A stretch of 64,000 bases of DNA from Flectobacillus major DSM 103. Lineage in GTDB: Bacteria; Bacteroidota; Bacteroidia; Cytophagales; Spirosomataceae. The first letter of the stretch is position 1. The number at the start of each line of letters is the position of its first letter. The DNA lies in NCBI RefSeq assembly GCF_000427405.1, contig NZ_KE386491.1, forward strand, positions 1,099,001-1,163,000. The letters run 5' to 3'. Positions 7,964 through 17,429 of the stretch are shown here, piece by piece. Position numbers and translations under genes: made by a program. The notes under the pieces are model-generated. The model was not told the DNA's origin, did not search any database, and saw only the letters and a program-made list of their open reading frames with translations.

Positions 7964-10171
7964 TTACCTGAGTAAAGTAATCCACCCTTTAAATTCTTTC
8001 TTGGTAAACTTTAATACATAATAGTAGTCGCTGGCAGGGAGGTTCTCGCCATACCACTGAAACAACCTATCGAAAGATTGGTATACCGACTGCCCCCAGC
8101 GATTGAAAATTTGGATATATTCAAATTTTTCAAAACAACTGTTTTCGGGCAAATCATCGATAGCAAAATAGTCATTTTTCCCGTCGTTGTTAGGTGTAAA
8201 AACATTGGCAGGCTTAAATTCATAGTCCATTATTTTGTTCTTTAATACAACTTCTACTTGTACAGTATCAAATCGTATAGGGCTACACGAATTATCTTCT
8301 GTAACAAAGTTGATGGTAAAAGTTTTTGCATCACTATCTTGTAATAAATCGCAGCTTAATTGCCAGCTAAATGGAGCATTGATACTACCGATACCATCTT
8401 TATTGGCCCAATTAGCCCCAACAGCACTTAGGCTAAAATTAATTGGCTGAGCATATACCTTAATAGGGTCATTTTCGGGGTCTTTCGACAAAACATCAAA
8501 GTTGAGTAAATGCGTTTTTTCGCCATCCAAAATAATTTCTAACTGATTTTTAGGCAAAGTCGTACTAATACTAGGAGCTTTGCTATCGATAGGCAGTGGC
8601 TTGAATGCCACAGCAATCGTATCTTGTTGGCTTCGGTTGCATCGGGTATCTGTTACCATAAAATCAACAATATAATCGTCTTTACGAATACTACTACATA
8701 AAGGACTCCAAACAAATGGAGAGCTAGCCGAACCTATACCACTAGCTCCTGCAAAGCTCATACCTGCCTGTGCCAAACTAAACCCTCGTCCTATGGCTTC
8801 AATCTTGATTTGGTCGTTATCAATATCATTTCCTAATACATTAAATTTCAGCGTAGTATTGATCGTAGCCTCTGCACGGTTTTTACCTAAATCTGTACTA
8901 ATACTAGGCTTGTTGTTGGTTTGAGGCTCAACAATCACTTTTACGGTTAGGGTATCGATAAGCTGCTGAGGACAGCCATTGTCGGCCGTAATTAATTGAA
9001 ATACCAAAGGCTTGCCATCAATACTTTCCGAACACGCATCTAAGCAAACCTGTGTTTTGAGGGTATCCTTGCTTGTTTGTACAAAATAGGTATTAGGTAT
9101 TTTTATCAAATTAGCATCTGTAAAGTTGGTAGCAATCGCCTTGATAGTAAGTTCTGTAGAAGGATTAGGGTCGGTAAAATATAGGTTAAAACATTTATCC
9201 TTATTCTCTTTTTTTAGATAAATCGTTTGTGAAGGTTTATAGAAGGCACTTTCTCCTGCTACTTTGACAAAGCTTTGAGGAGCATCGTTTGAAGCACAGT
9301 CTACTACCTTCAACTGAAAATCTCGGCGAACAGCTCCTATTTTTTTCCCATTTCGATACTCTTCGGTAAGCACACAAAACACAAATAGCCCTAACTGCCC
9401 AGCAGTAACAGTTAAAAGCCCAGTTCTGCGATTAACACTCAGCGGGCGACTTCCAGGTATGGCATTGGTATTGCTATAGCCCGAAGCCCAATTAATAACA
9501 GGATAATTACTACTTCCTGTTGGCAAATCTGGTTTGGGAACTTGTGTGGTGCTAAAACCACTCAAAGGAGTTACAAGGCTATACACAAGGCTGTCGCTAT
9601 CGGCATCGGTAGCACTAAAGTCGAAAGTAAAAGGGCGATTAATACAGATATAGTCACCTTTAAGCTCTTTGAATTTGGGCGAAGAGTTGTCTATCGTAAG
9701 CGGAGGAAATTCGAGATAAAACAACGATGATGCCTGAGCAGGATTGACAATATTGGAAATAATATTGTTGCGGCAACACCTATCCCAAACAATGTAGTAC
9801 CCGTCGGGGTCGTTAAATACGCTGGCCTGTAGTACAATAAGAGTGCTGTATTGAATAAGTCGTGTTCTGAGCGTAGATATACCTCCACATTGAGGATTAG
9901 TATAACCAATAAGATTATTGTTGGTTATAGGCATGGTTACATAGCCCATAACCTGATTGTCTTTTTTGCGGAAAAAGCCTAATGTAATGGTATTATCAAT
10001 AGCGGGTAAATTACCGTTAATATCATCAAAATAAAGGTTTAAGGATACCCTATGTGTATAAGTTCCTTGATTATTGACCCTCTGTAGGTCAATTTCTCCA
10101 CCAACAATATGCGTAGCTATTGCAGGGTAAGTCCAAAAAGCCAGTAGAATTAGCAGTAGATTTTTTTGCAT
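7964..10171 (-). CDS. Exported protein with type B type IX secretion sorting domain
   Basis: A large surface or secreted protein. A signal peptide covers about residues 1-19 (MQKNLLLILLAFWTYPAIA), and the mature start THIVGGEI is typical of gliding-associated exported proteins of Cytophagales. The middle is a run of beta-rich modules with repeated phrases (for example two versions of ISTxLxKNxxE... followed by SAxxPFxW near residues 425-480 and 540-610). The last 85 residues are the gliding-associated C-terminal (CHU_C) domain, with NVFTPNNDGKNDYF, IFNRWGQSVYQ and a final YYVLKF...GWITLL. This is the sorting signal for the type IX system. The function of the body is unknown, but adhesion is likely. 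It is transcribed alone, towards rnz. Confidence 0.9.
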   Translation of the reverse strand: MQKNLLLILLAFWTYPAIATHIVGGEIDLQRVNNQGTYTHRVSLNLYFDDINGNLPAIDNTITLGFFRKKDNQVMGYVTMPITNNNLIGYTNPQCGGISTLRTRLIQYSTLIVLQASVFNDPDGYYIVWDRCCRNNIISNIVNPAQASSLFYLEFPPLTIDNSSPKFKELKGDYICINRPFTFDFSATDADSDSLVYSLVTPLSGFSTTQVPKPDLPTGSSNYPVINWASGYSNTNAIPGSRPLSVNRRTGLLTVTAGQLGLFVFCVLTEEYRNGKKIGAVRRDFQLKVVDCASNDAPQSFVKVAGESAFYKPSQTIYLKKENKDKCFNLYFTDPNPSTELTIKAIATNFTDANLIKIPNTYFVQTSKDTLKTQVCLDACSESIDGKPLVFQLITADNGCPQQLIDTLTVKVIVEPQTNNKPSISTDLGKNRAEATINTTLKFNVLGNDIDNDQIKIEAIGRGFSLAQAGMSFAGASGIGSASSPFVWSPLCSSIRKDDYIVDFMVTDTRCNRSQQDTIAVAFKPLPIDSKAPSISTTLPKNQLEIILDGEKTHLLNFDVLSKDPENDPIKVYAQPINFSLSAVGANWANKDGIGSINAPFSWQLSCDLLQDSDAKTFTINFVTEDNSCSPIRFDTVQVEVVLKNKIMDYEFKPANVFTPNNDGKNDYFAIDDLPENSCFEKFEYIQIFNRWGQSVYQSFDRLFQWYGENLPASDYYYVLKFTKKEFKGWITLLR

Positions 10172-11011
10172 GTGTTAAAAGGTTGAGCTTTGGCTAAGAC
10201 GGCAATTGTATGAGGTTAATCTATTGTGATATAGAAGATTATTCGTAAATTTAATACGATTATTACAAGAAACAAATGTAATTAATCATAGGACTACTTG
10301 CAGGCTGAAAAGGTTGCTTAGGAATAACAAAAAATTATCAATCTTGATATAACGCCAGTAACAAGTAAATTATTTTATGGGTCACTTCAAATCTTCATCT
10401 CAAGCTATACAATTTTAGTAAAATAGCACTAGAGTACTGATTCTACTAGGCCATGCCATAACCTACTAAATGTGGGGCTAAATACCGCTAAAAGAAGAAA
10501 TATATAGATTTTTTCAAAAAAAAACCGATTCTTTATTTTAAAAATGGCGATGTTAGTTTTTTGTATAAAAAATACTGAAAAAATGATTTTTATGAAAAAA
10601 CAGGTTTGTTTTTGGTTGTTAAAAGTAGTATATTTTGGTAAATATTCATTTTTAGGTTGTGTTTTTTGACTTTTTTGCAAAAAAAGCCTTTGAGGTTTAA
10701 ATTGTATCTAACTAAGATTATTTTTTGCAAAATCTTGATTTTATTCAATACAGACGATTATTCGGCAAAATGCTATTTTGTCCAAATATTTTTTTGTATA
10801 TCTTTGTAAAAGCGAAATAGAGTGGAGTAAATATTGCTAATATCACAAAGAAAGGTCGGAATAAATTATACGTAAAAATTTTGATATTTTCAAATAAACG
10901 TAAGTTTTAATTCAAACTTTTCAATAGACTAGGGATAAAAATACCACTAACACAAATAAAGGCTACCTAGACAGGTTAAAATTTTAAACTTAAAAAACAA
11001 ACCCCATTACC
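10172..11011. other. 840-bp AT-rich intergenic region
   Basis: The gap separates the divergent type IX cargo gene and gltB. It is very AT-rich, with homopolymer runs around 10500-10680. One open frame here on the minus strand is compositionally implausible. The only clear element is the gltB promoter at 10777-10806, which leaves a leader of about 200 nt with no riboswitch that I can recognise. Confidence 0.6.
10777..10806 (+). promoter_or_regulatory. Bacteroidota-type promoter of gltBD
   Basis: TTTG at 10777-10780 and TATCTTTG at 10799-10806, 18 bp apart, match the -33 and -7 consensus. Start of transcription would be near 10813, leaving a leader of about 200 nt. Confidence 0.65.
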
Positions 11012-14000
11012 ATGACTAACTTTGATAATCAAGGGTTGTATCGCAAGGAATTCGAACATGATGCTTGTGGTATCGGTTTCGTAGCGAACATGAAGGGCAG
11101 AAAGTCGCACAAAGTAGTGGCCGATGCTATTCAAATGCTTATTCGCATGGACCACCGTGGAGCTTGCGGCTGCGACCCTAATTCTGGTGACGGTGCTGGT
11201 ATTCTAGTACAGATTCCTCATGAATTTTTCCTTGAAGAGTGTACAAAACTTGGCATTGATTTGCCGGCTGCCTTAGAATATGGCGTCGGTATGGTTTTCT
11301 TTCCAAAAGATAAGACTACTCGTGACGAGTGTAAAGAAATCATTGCCCGAAAAGCCAAGAAGTTAGGTCTGGAAATTTTGGGCTATCGTGTTGTACCATG
11401 CGACAATTCGGAAATTCAGGGTGCTGAATCTGGAAATACCGAACCTCAAATGGAACAATTGTTTATCAAACGTCCTGCTGGACTTGAAGAACAGGCTTTT
11501 GAACGCAAATTGTACGTATTCCGCCAGTTTGCTGCTAGAGTAATCAACGAAACGGTGAAAGCCGTAGAGGGTAAATTCTATTTTGCTTCACTTTCGGCTC
11601 GTACTATCATTTATAAGGGTATGCTCACTACGATGCAAGTACCTGGTTATTTTGATGATTTGCGTCGTGAAGAGTTTACTTCTGCTTTGGCCATTGTTCA
11701 CTCTCGTTTCTCTACCAATACTTTCCCTGAATGGCGTTTGGCTCAGCCTTTCCGTTACATCGGTCACAATGGCGAAATCAATACCGTAAAAGGAAACTCT
11801 TCGTGGATGCAGGCTCAATCGGCATTGTTCCAGTCTGAGTTGTTTACGAAAGAAGAAATGGATATGATTTTGCCTGTTTGCCAATTAGGCCAGTCAGATT
11901 CAGCCATTCTCGATAATGCTATCGAATTATTGACGCTTTCGGGGCGTTCATTGCCACACGTAATGATGATGTTGATTCCTGAAGCATGGGATGGCAACGA
12001 ACAAATCGAAGAATATAAACGTGATTTCTACGAATATCATGCTGCCATGATGGAGCCTTGGGACGGCCCAGCTTCTATTTCATTCACAGATGGTAAAATT
12101 ATTGGTGCTACCCTCGACCGTAACGGCTTGCGTCCTTCTCGTTTCTGGGTAACCAACGATGATTTTGTAATCATGGCTTCTGAGGCAGGTGTATTGGATA
12201 TCGACCAGTCGACTGTTATCAAAAAAGGACGTTTACAGCCTGGTAAAATGTTTATTGTAGACATGGAGCAAGGTCGTATTATTCCAGATGAAGAGCTAAA
12301 AGAAAAAATCTGTAAGCAACAGCCTTATGGCGAGTGGCTAAGAAACAACAAAATCAAAGTTGAGAATTTGCCAGCTGCAGGAGCCGAATACCGTGTTCCT
12401 TTTGAAAGAGAATTGTTGTTGCGTCAGCAAGTATTTGGCTTTACTACCGAAGATTTGCGTGTAGTATTGGCTCAGATGGTTGAAACTGGTAAGGAAGCTT
12501 TGGGCTCGATGGGTGTCGATACTCCTTTGGCTATTCTTTCAGACCAAGCTCAGCATTTATCATATTATTTCAAACAGCTTTTTGCACAAGTTACCAACCC
12601 CCCAATTGACCCTATTCGCGAGCGTACTGTAATGTCGTTGCTTTCTGATATTGGAGGTTTGAAAAACTTGTTGAAAGAAACACCAGAACATTGTCGTCAG
12701 ATTGAAATTCGTCAGCCTGTACTGACCAATGCTGAAATAGAAAAAATTCGTTGGATAGACCACCAAAACTTCCAAACGAAATCTATTCATACTACTTTCA
12801 GAGCAAACGGTGAAAAAGGACAACTCAAACGTGCCTTAGATAGAATTTGTCAATATTCTGAAGATGCCGTTGACGATGGTTACGCTATCTTGTTGTTGAC
12901 CGACCGTGGTGTTGATAGCTCTCATGCACCAATTCCTTCATTATTGGCAGTAGCAGCGGTGCATCATCACTTAATTCGCAAAGGCAAAAGAGCACAAGTA
13001 GGCTTGATTGTTGAAGCGGGCGATGTTTGGGAAACACACCATTATGCTACCTTAATTGGTTTTGGGGCTTCTGCCGTAAACCCTTATATGGCTTTTGAAA
13101 CCATTCGTGGTATGAAAGACAAAGGTATTTTGCAGGTAGATTATCCTTATGAAAAATTACAACAAAACTATATCAAAGCTGTTAATGGTGAGTTGTTGAA
13201 AATATTCTCGAAAATGGGTATTTCAACGCTTCAATCTTACCAAGGTGCACAAATCTTTGAAATAGTTGGTTTGGCCAAAGAGGTAGTAGATAGATATTTC
13301 TCAGGAGCAATTTCTCGTATCGGAGGTATTGATTTGGAAGGTATTCAGAAAGAAGCCCTTATCAAACACCGCAACGGTTATCCTGAATTGCCTGTTCCTA
13401 ATCCAAAATTAGAAGTAGGTGGGGTGTATCAGTGGAAACACCGTGGAGAGGCTCACTTGTTTAATCCTGAAACCATTCACTTATTACAACAGTCGACCAA
13501 AACAAACAACTATCAACTGTTTAAGAAATATTCAAAATTGGTGGATGACCAAACTGAAAAAGCAATGACCCTTCGTGGTTTGTTGAAATTCAAAAAAGGC
13601 ACACCAGTACCAATTGAAGAAGTAGAACCTGTCGAAAATATCTTCAAACGTTTTGCTACAGGGGCTATGTCATTTGGTTCTATTTCTTACGAAGCTCACA
13701 CAACTCTTGCTATTGCGATGAACCGCATTGGTGGTAAATCGAATACAGGTGAAGGAGGAGAAGACCCAATTCGTTTTGAAAAAATGGCGAATGGCGATTC
13801 AATGAACTCTGCTATCAAGCAAGTGGCTTCGGGTCGTTTTGGTGTAACTGCCAATTATTTGACCAATGCTCAAGAGCTTCAAATCAAAATGGCTCAGGGG
13901 GCAAAACCAGGTGAAGGAGGACAATTGCCTGGCCATAAAGTAGATGATTGGATTGGTAAAACTCGTCACTCAACACCAGGTGTTGGGTTGATTTCGCCAC

Positions 14001-15580
14001 CACCACACCATGATATTTATTCAATTGAAGACTTAGCTCAGCTAATCTTCGACTTGAAAAATGCCAACCGTGCTGCACGAATCTCTGTAAAGTTGGTGTC
14101 GGAAGCAGGTGTTGGTACAATTGCAGCAGGGGTTGCCAAAGCTCATGCCGACCATATTTTGATTGCTGGACACGATGGAGGTACAGGGGCTTCGCCACTT
14201 TCTTCTATTCGTCATGCAGGTTTGCCTTGGGAACTTGGCTTGGCCGAAACTCATCAAACGTTGGTTCGTAACAAATTGCGTGGCCGTGTAACAGTCCAAA
14301 CGGATGGTCAAATCAAAACTGGCCGTGATTTGGCTATTGCAGCTTTGTTGGGTGCTGAAGAGTGGGGTGTTGCTACAGCAGCATTAGTGACAGCAGGTTG
14401 TATTATGATGCGTAAGTGTCACTTAAATACTTGTCCTGTTGGGGTGGCTACTCAAGACCCTCGTTTGCGTGCTATGTATACTGGTAATCCAGACCACGTC
14501 GTAAACTTATTCCATTTCTTAGCTCAGGAATTCCGTGAGGTAATGGCTGAGTTGGGCTTCCGTACCGTAAACGAAATGGTTGGTCAGGTTGACCGTCTGG
14601 AAATGAAAGATAACGTTAATCACTGGAAATACAAACACTTAGACCTTTCTCCAATTTTGTACAAAGAGCCAATGTCATTGGATGTAGCCTTGTACAAACA
14701 AGAAGAACAAGACCACGGTTTGGATGTACAGGTAGACTGGAAATTGTTGGAAATCGCAAAATCAGCGATTGAAAACCAAGAAAAAGTATCGGCTGAGTTA
14801 GACGTAATCAACGTAAACCGTACTATTGGTACTATGCTTTCTAACGAAATTACGAAAGTATATGGTGCTAAAGGCTTACCAAACGATACCATCCATATCA
14901 AGTTTACAGGTACTGCTGGTCAGTCGTTTGGGGCGTTTTCGGTCAATGGTATTACTTTTGAATTAGAAGGCGATGCCAATGACTATATCGGAAAAGGACT
15001 TTGTGGTGCTAAATTGATTGTTTATCCAAACAAAAAAGCACCGTTCAACCCTTCAGAAAACTCGGTAGTAGGTAACGTTTCATTCTATGGAGCTACTTCT
15101 GGCGAAGCTTATCTGAGAGGTATGGCAGGCGAACGTTTCTGTGTACGTAACTCTGGTGCTAAAGTGGTAGTAGAAGGTATTGGCGACCACGGTTGCGAAT
15201 ATATGACAGGTGGCTTGGTTGTCGTTCTTGGAGATACTGGCCGTAACTTCGGTGCAGGTATGTCGGGTGGTGTAGCTTATATCTGGAATCAAAAAGGTGA
15301 TTTTGCTTCAAAACTTAACGGTGAAATGGTAGCTATCGAAGAGTTAACTACCGAAGATGAAAATATCTTGAGATTGTACGTTGAGCAACATTTACAATAC
15401 ACAGATTCTGATGTGGCTAAAAATATTTTAGATAATTGGTCAACAGTATTAGGCCAGTTTGTGAAGGTAATGCCACAAGATTTCAAGAAAGCTTTAGCAT
15501 CTCGCAATGTAACAGTTGCCGAGGTTCTTGAAAATAAAGATGTTGTGTACAAAGACATTCAAGTTGAAATTGCTCACTAA
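11012..15580 (+). CDS. gltB: Glutamate synthase, large subunit
   Basis: The large subunit of glutamate synthase, which transfers the glutamine amide to 2-oxoglutarate for ammonia assimilation. The N-terminal class II amidotransferase domain has its catalytic Cys19 in EFEHDACGIGF, so an 18-residue propeptide must be cut off. The central and FMN domains include GEGGEDP, the loop around KPGEGGQLPGHKV, and the iron-sulphur cysteines in CIMMRKCHLNTCPVGVA. The C-terminal beta-helix has repeated GxGxxG-type motifs (GLCGAKLIVYPN, GMSGGVAYIW). Length 1522 is normal. It forms an operon with gltD 110 bp downstream. Confidence 0.98.
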   Translation: MTNFDNQGLYRKEFEHDACGIGFVANMKGRKSHKVVADAIQMLIRMDHRGACGCDPNSGDGAGILVQIPHEFFLEECTKLGIDLPAALEYGVGMVFFPKDKTTRDECKEIIARKAKKLGLEILGYRVVPCDNSEIQGAESGNTEPQMEQLFIKRPAGLEEQAFERKLYVFRQFAARVINETVKAVEGKFYFASLSARTIIYKGMLTTMQVPGYFDDLRREEFTSALAIVHSRFSTNTFPEWRLAQPFRYIGHNGEINTVKGNSSWMQAQSALFQSELFTKEEMDMILPVCQLGQSDSAILDNAIELLTLSGRSLPHVMMMLIPEAWDGNEQIEEYKRDFYEYHAAMMEPWDGPASISFTDGKIIGATLDRNGLRPSRFWVTNDDFVIMASEAGVLDIDQSTVIKKGRLQPGKMFIVDMEQGRIIPDEELKEKICKQQPYGEWLRNNKIKVENLPAAGAEYRVPFERELLLRQQVFGFTTEDLRVVLAQMVETGKEALGSMGVDTPLAILSDQAQHLSYYFKQLFAQVTNPPIDPIRERTVMSLLSDIGGLKNLLKETPEHCRQIEIRQPVLTNAEIEKIRWIDHQNFQTKSIHTTFRANGEKGQLKRALDRICQYSEDAVDDGYAILLLTDRGVDSSHAPIPSLLAVAAVHHHLIRKGKRAQVGLIVEAGDVWETHHYATLIGFGASAVNPYMAFETIRGMKDKGILQVDYPYEKLQQNYIKAVNGELLKIFSKMGISTLQSYQGAQIFEIVGLAKEVVDRYFSGAISRIGGIDLEGIQKEALIKHRNGYPELPVPNPKLEVGGVYQWKHRGEAHLFNPETIHLLQQSTKTNNYQLFKKYSKLVDDQTEKAMTLRGLLKFKKGTPVPIEEVEPVENIFKRFATGAMSFGSISYEAHTTLAIAMNRIGGKSNTGEGGEDPIRFEKMANGDSMNSAIKQVASGRFGVTANYLTNAQELQIKMAQGAKPGEGGQLPGHKVDDWIGKTRHSTPGVGLISPPPHHDIYSIEDLAQLIFDLKNANRAARISVKLVSEAGVGTIAAGVAKAHADHILIAGHDGGTGASPLSSIRHAGLPWELGLAETHQTLVRNKLRGRVTVQTDGQIKTGRDLAIAALLGAEEWGVATAALVTAGCIMMRKCHLNTCPVGVATQDPRLRAMYTGNPDHVVNLFHFLAQEFREVMAELGFRTVNEMVGQVDRLEMKDNVNHWKYKHLDLSPILYKEPMSLDVALYKQEEQDHGLDVQVDWKLLEIAKSAIENQEKVSAELDVINVNRTIGTMLSNEITKVYGAKGLPNDTIHIKFTGTAGQSFGAFSVNGITFELEGDANDYIGKGLCGAKLIVYPNKKAPFNPSENSVVGNVSFYGATSGEAYLRGMAGERFCVRNSGAKVVVEGIGDHGCEYMTGGLVVVLGDTGRNFGAGMSGGVAYIWNQKGDFASKLNGEMVAIEELTTEDENILRLYVEQHLQYTDSDVAKNILDNWSTVLGQFVKVMPQDFKKALASRNVTVAEVLENKDVVYKDIQVEIAH

Positions 15581-15584
15581 TCTA

Positions 15585-15666
15585 ATTTGAAAATTTGAAA
15601 ATGTGTTAAAATAAGGTATACCCTTCTTTTGATAGTACTGATTAGGCCATTTTCAAATTTTCAAAT
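15585..15666 (+). repeat. 19-bp inverted repeat between gltB and gltD
   Basis: The sequence at 15585-15603 (ATTTGAAAATTTGAAAATG) is perfectly complementary to 15648-15666, with a 44-nt loop. Within each arm a TTTGAAAA-type word is repeated, and a further copy (AAATTTTCAAATT) follows at 15670-15683. It occupies nearly the whole space between the two cistrons. The structure could stabilise or attenuate the message, changing the ratio of the two subunits. Confidence 0.7.
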
Positions 15667-15690
15667 CCTCAAATTTTCAAATTAAAAACA

Positions 15691-17181
15691 ATGGGAAAAC
15701 CAACAGGATTTTTAGAGGTTACAAGAGAAACTCCTAAGAAAAGACCCGTCGCAGAACGTGTCGCTGATTATAAAGAAATTGATATAGATTTACCAGGAGA
15801 AAAAGTAAAAGCTCAAGCAAGCCGTTGTATGGACTGTGGTGTGCCTTTTTGTCACAACGGTTGTCCATTAGGCAATATTATCCCTGAATTTAATGATGCG
15901 GTTTATGACCAAAACTGGGGATATGCTTATGAAATCTTATCATCTACCAACAATTTTCCAGAGTTTACAGGACGTATTTGTCCAGCACCATGCGAGTCGG
16001 CATGTGTATTGGGTATCAATAAACCTCCTGTAGCTATCGAATATATCGAGAAATCGATTATTGAATATGCTTTTGGAAATGGCTTGGTAAAACCTAATAT
16101 CCCAACCAAAAGAACAGGTAAAAAAGTAGCTATTATTGGCTCTGGCCCTGCTGGATTGGCTTCGGCTGCTCAGCTCAATAAGGCTGGACATACTGTAACG
16201 GTATTTGAACGTGCCGACGAAATCGGAGGGTTGCTTCGTTATGGTATTCCTGATTTTAAATTGGAGAAATGGGTAGTTCAACGTCGTGTAGAAGTAATGA
16301 AGCAAGAAGGTATTGTTTTCAAAACTTCAACTAACGTTGGTGTTGATATTAAAGCCGATGAATTATTAGAAGACTTCGATACTATCGTTTTGGCGGGTGG
16401 TTCTACCGTTCCAAGAACGCTCCCTATTCCTGGAGCTGACTTGAAAGGTGTATATCCTGCTATGGAGTTCTTGTCTCAACAAAATAAGCGTGTTGCTGGT
16501 ATCGACCGTATCGTTGACCACCGTGGCGTTGCTTATCAAGATGGTGAATTGTATGCTACCGATAAAAACGTAGTGGTAATTGGTGGTGGCGATACAGGTT
16601 CTGACTGTGTTGGTACATCTAATCGCCATAAGGCAAAATCTATTACACAAGTAGAGGTAATGCCAATGCCTCCAGCCGAACGTGCTGCTCAAACCCCTTG
16701 GCCAAATTGGCCAATGATGTTGCGTACTTCTACATCGCACGAAGAAGGTGCTAACCGTCAATGGTCGATTGCTGTAAAAGAGTTTGTTGGCGACGGTAGT
16801 GGTAATTTGAAAGGCATCAAAATTGCTGATATTGTTTTGGAGGTAGTTGATGGCAAAGCCCAACAAACACACCAAAATGAAAGAGAAATCCCTTGTGAAT
16901 TGGCTTTGATTGCAGCAGGTTTCTTACACCCGCAGCGTGAAGGTCTTTTATCTCAATTAGAAGAAAAAGGACTAGAGTTTGACGAAAGAGGTAATGTAAA
17001 AGCCAATAACTACAAAACATCTGTAGATAAAGTGTTTGCAGCAGGCGATATGCGTCGCGGACAGTCATTGGTAGTTTGGGCTATCTCTGAAGGTCGTGAG
17101 GCGGCTCGTCAGGCAGATATTTACTTGCAAGGTATTTCAATTTTGGAAGCGAAAGCTGTATCAAGCTTCTCGGTTGTTTAA
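15691..17181 (+). CDS. gltD: Glutamate synthase, small subunit
   Basis: The NAD(P)H-oxidising subunit that feeds electrons to GltB. The N-terminal part has two cysteine clusters for 4Fe-4S centres (CMDCGVPFCHNGCPLGN and GRICPAPCESACVLG). These are followed by the FAD-binding IIGSGPAGLASAAQL, the NADPH-binding VIGGGDTGSDCVGTS and a C-terminal FAD contact in VFAAGDMRRGQSLVVWAI. Length 496 fits the family. It is cotranscribed with gltB and ends at a strong terminator. Confidence 0.97.
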   Translation: MGKPTGFLEVTRETPKKRPVAERVADYKEIDIDLPGEKVKAQASRCMDCGVPFCHNGCPLGNIIPEFNDAVYDQNWGYAYEILSSTNNFPEFTGRICPAPCESACVLGINKPPVAIEYIEKSIIEYAFGNGLVKPNIPTKRTGKKVAIIGSGPAGLASAAQLNKAGHTVTVFERADEIGGLLRYGIPDFKLEKWVVQRRVEVMKQEGIVFKTSTNVGVDIKADELLEDFDTIVLAGGSTVPRTLPIPGADLKGVYPAMEFLSQQNKRVAGIDRIVDHRGVAYQDGELYATDKNVVVIGGGDTGSDCVGTSNRHKAKSITQVEVMPMPPAERAAQTPWPNWPMMLRTSTSHEEGANRQWSIAVKEFVGDGSGNLKGIKIADIVLEVVDGKAQQTHQNEREIPCELALIAAGFLHPQREGLLSQLEEKGLEFDERGNVKANNYKTSVDKVFAAGDMRRGQSLVVWAISEGREAARQADIYLQGISILEAKAVSSFSVV

Positions 17182-17258
17182 TTGAAACATAAGTTATTCT
17201 CAATTTTAGGTAATATTAAAAGAGACTCCTATGGTAGAAATTTAGGGTCTATTCATGC

Positions 17259-17294
17259 AAAAGGCGTTCGAAATGAGTTTTTCGAACGCCTTTT
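17259..17294. terminator. Strong hairpin terminator after gltD
   Basis: AAAAGGCGTTCGAA at 17259-17272 pairs perfectly with TTCGAACGCCTTTT at 17281-17294 around an 8-nt loop. With A-runs on one side and T-runs on the other it can serve both strands. Confidence 0.85.
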
Positions 17295-17429
17295 GTATAT
17301 TAAATTGTAGCATGACACATCTTTAGCCGCAAAGCATTGTACCTCTACTTGTGAAAATCATATTCAAAAATAATCACTCCACTCATCGCTAAGTCATTAT
17401 TTACTAGATTTGAGATGACTCATCTTTAC

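Noticed and set aside
7962-7977. A 6-bp hairpin (CTTTAC/GTAAAG) between rnz and the type IX cargo gene.
   Set aside because: It overlaps the end of the coding sequence and is too short to support.
10429-10680. An 83-residue minus-strand open frame in the AT-rich region before gltB.
   Set aside because: Its composition (long F, K and I runs) mirrors AT-rich DNA. It has no family resemblance, and it lies between other signals.
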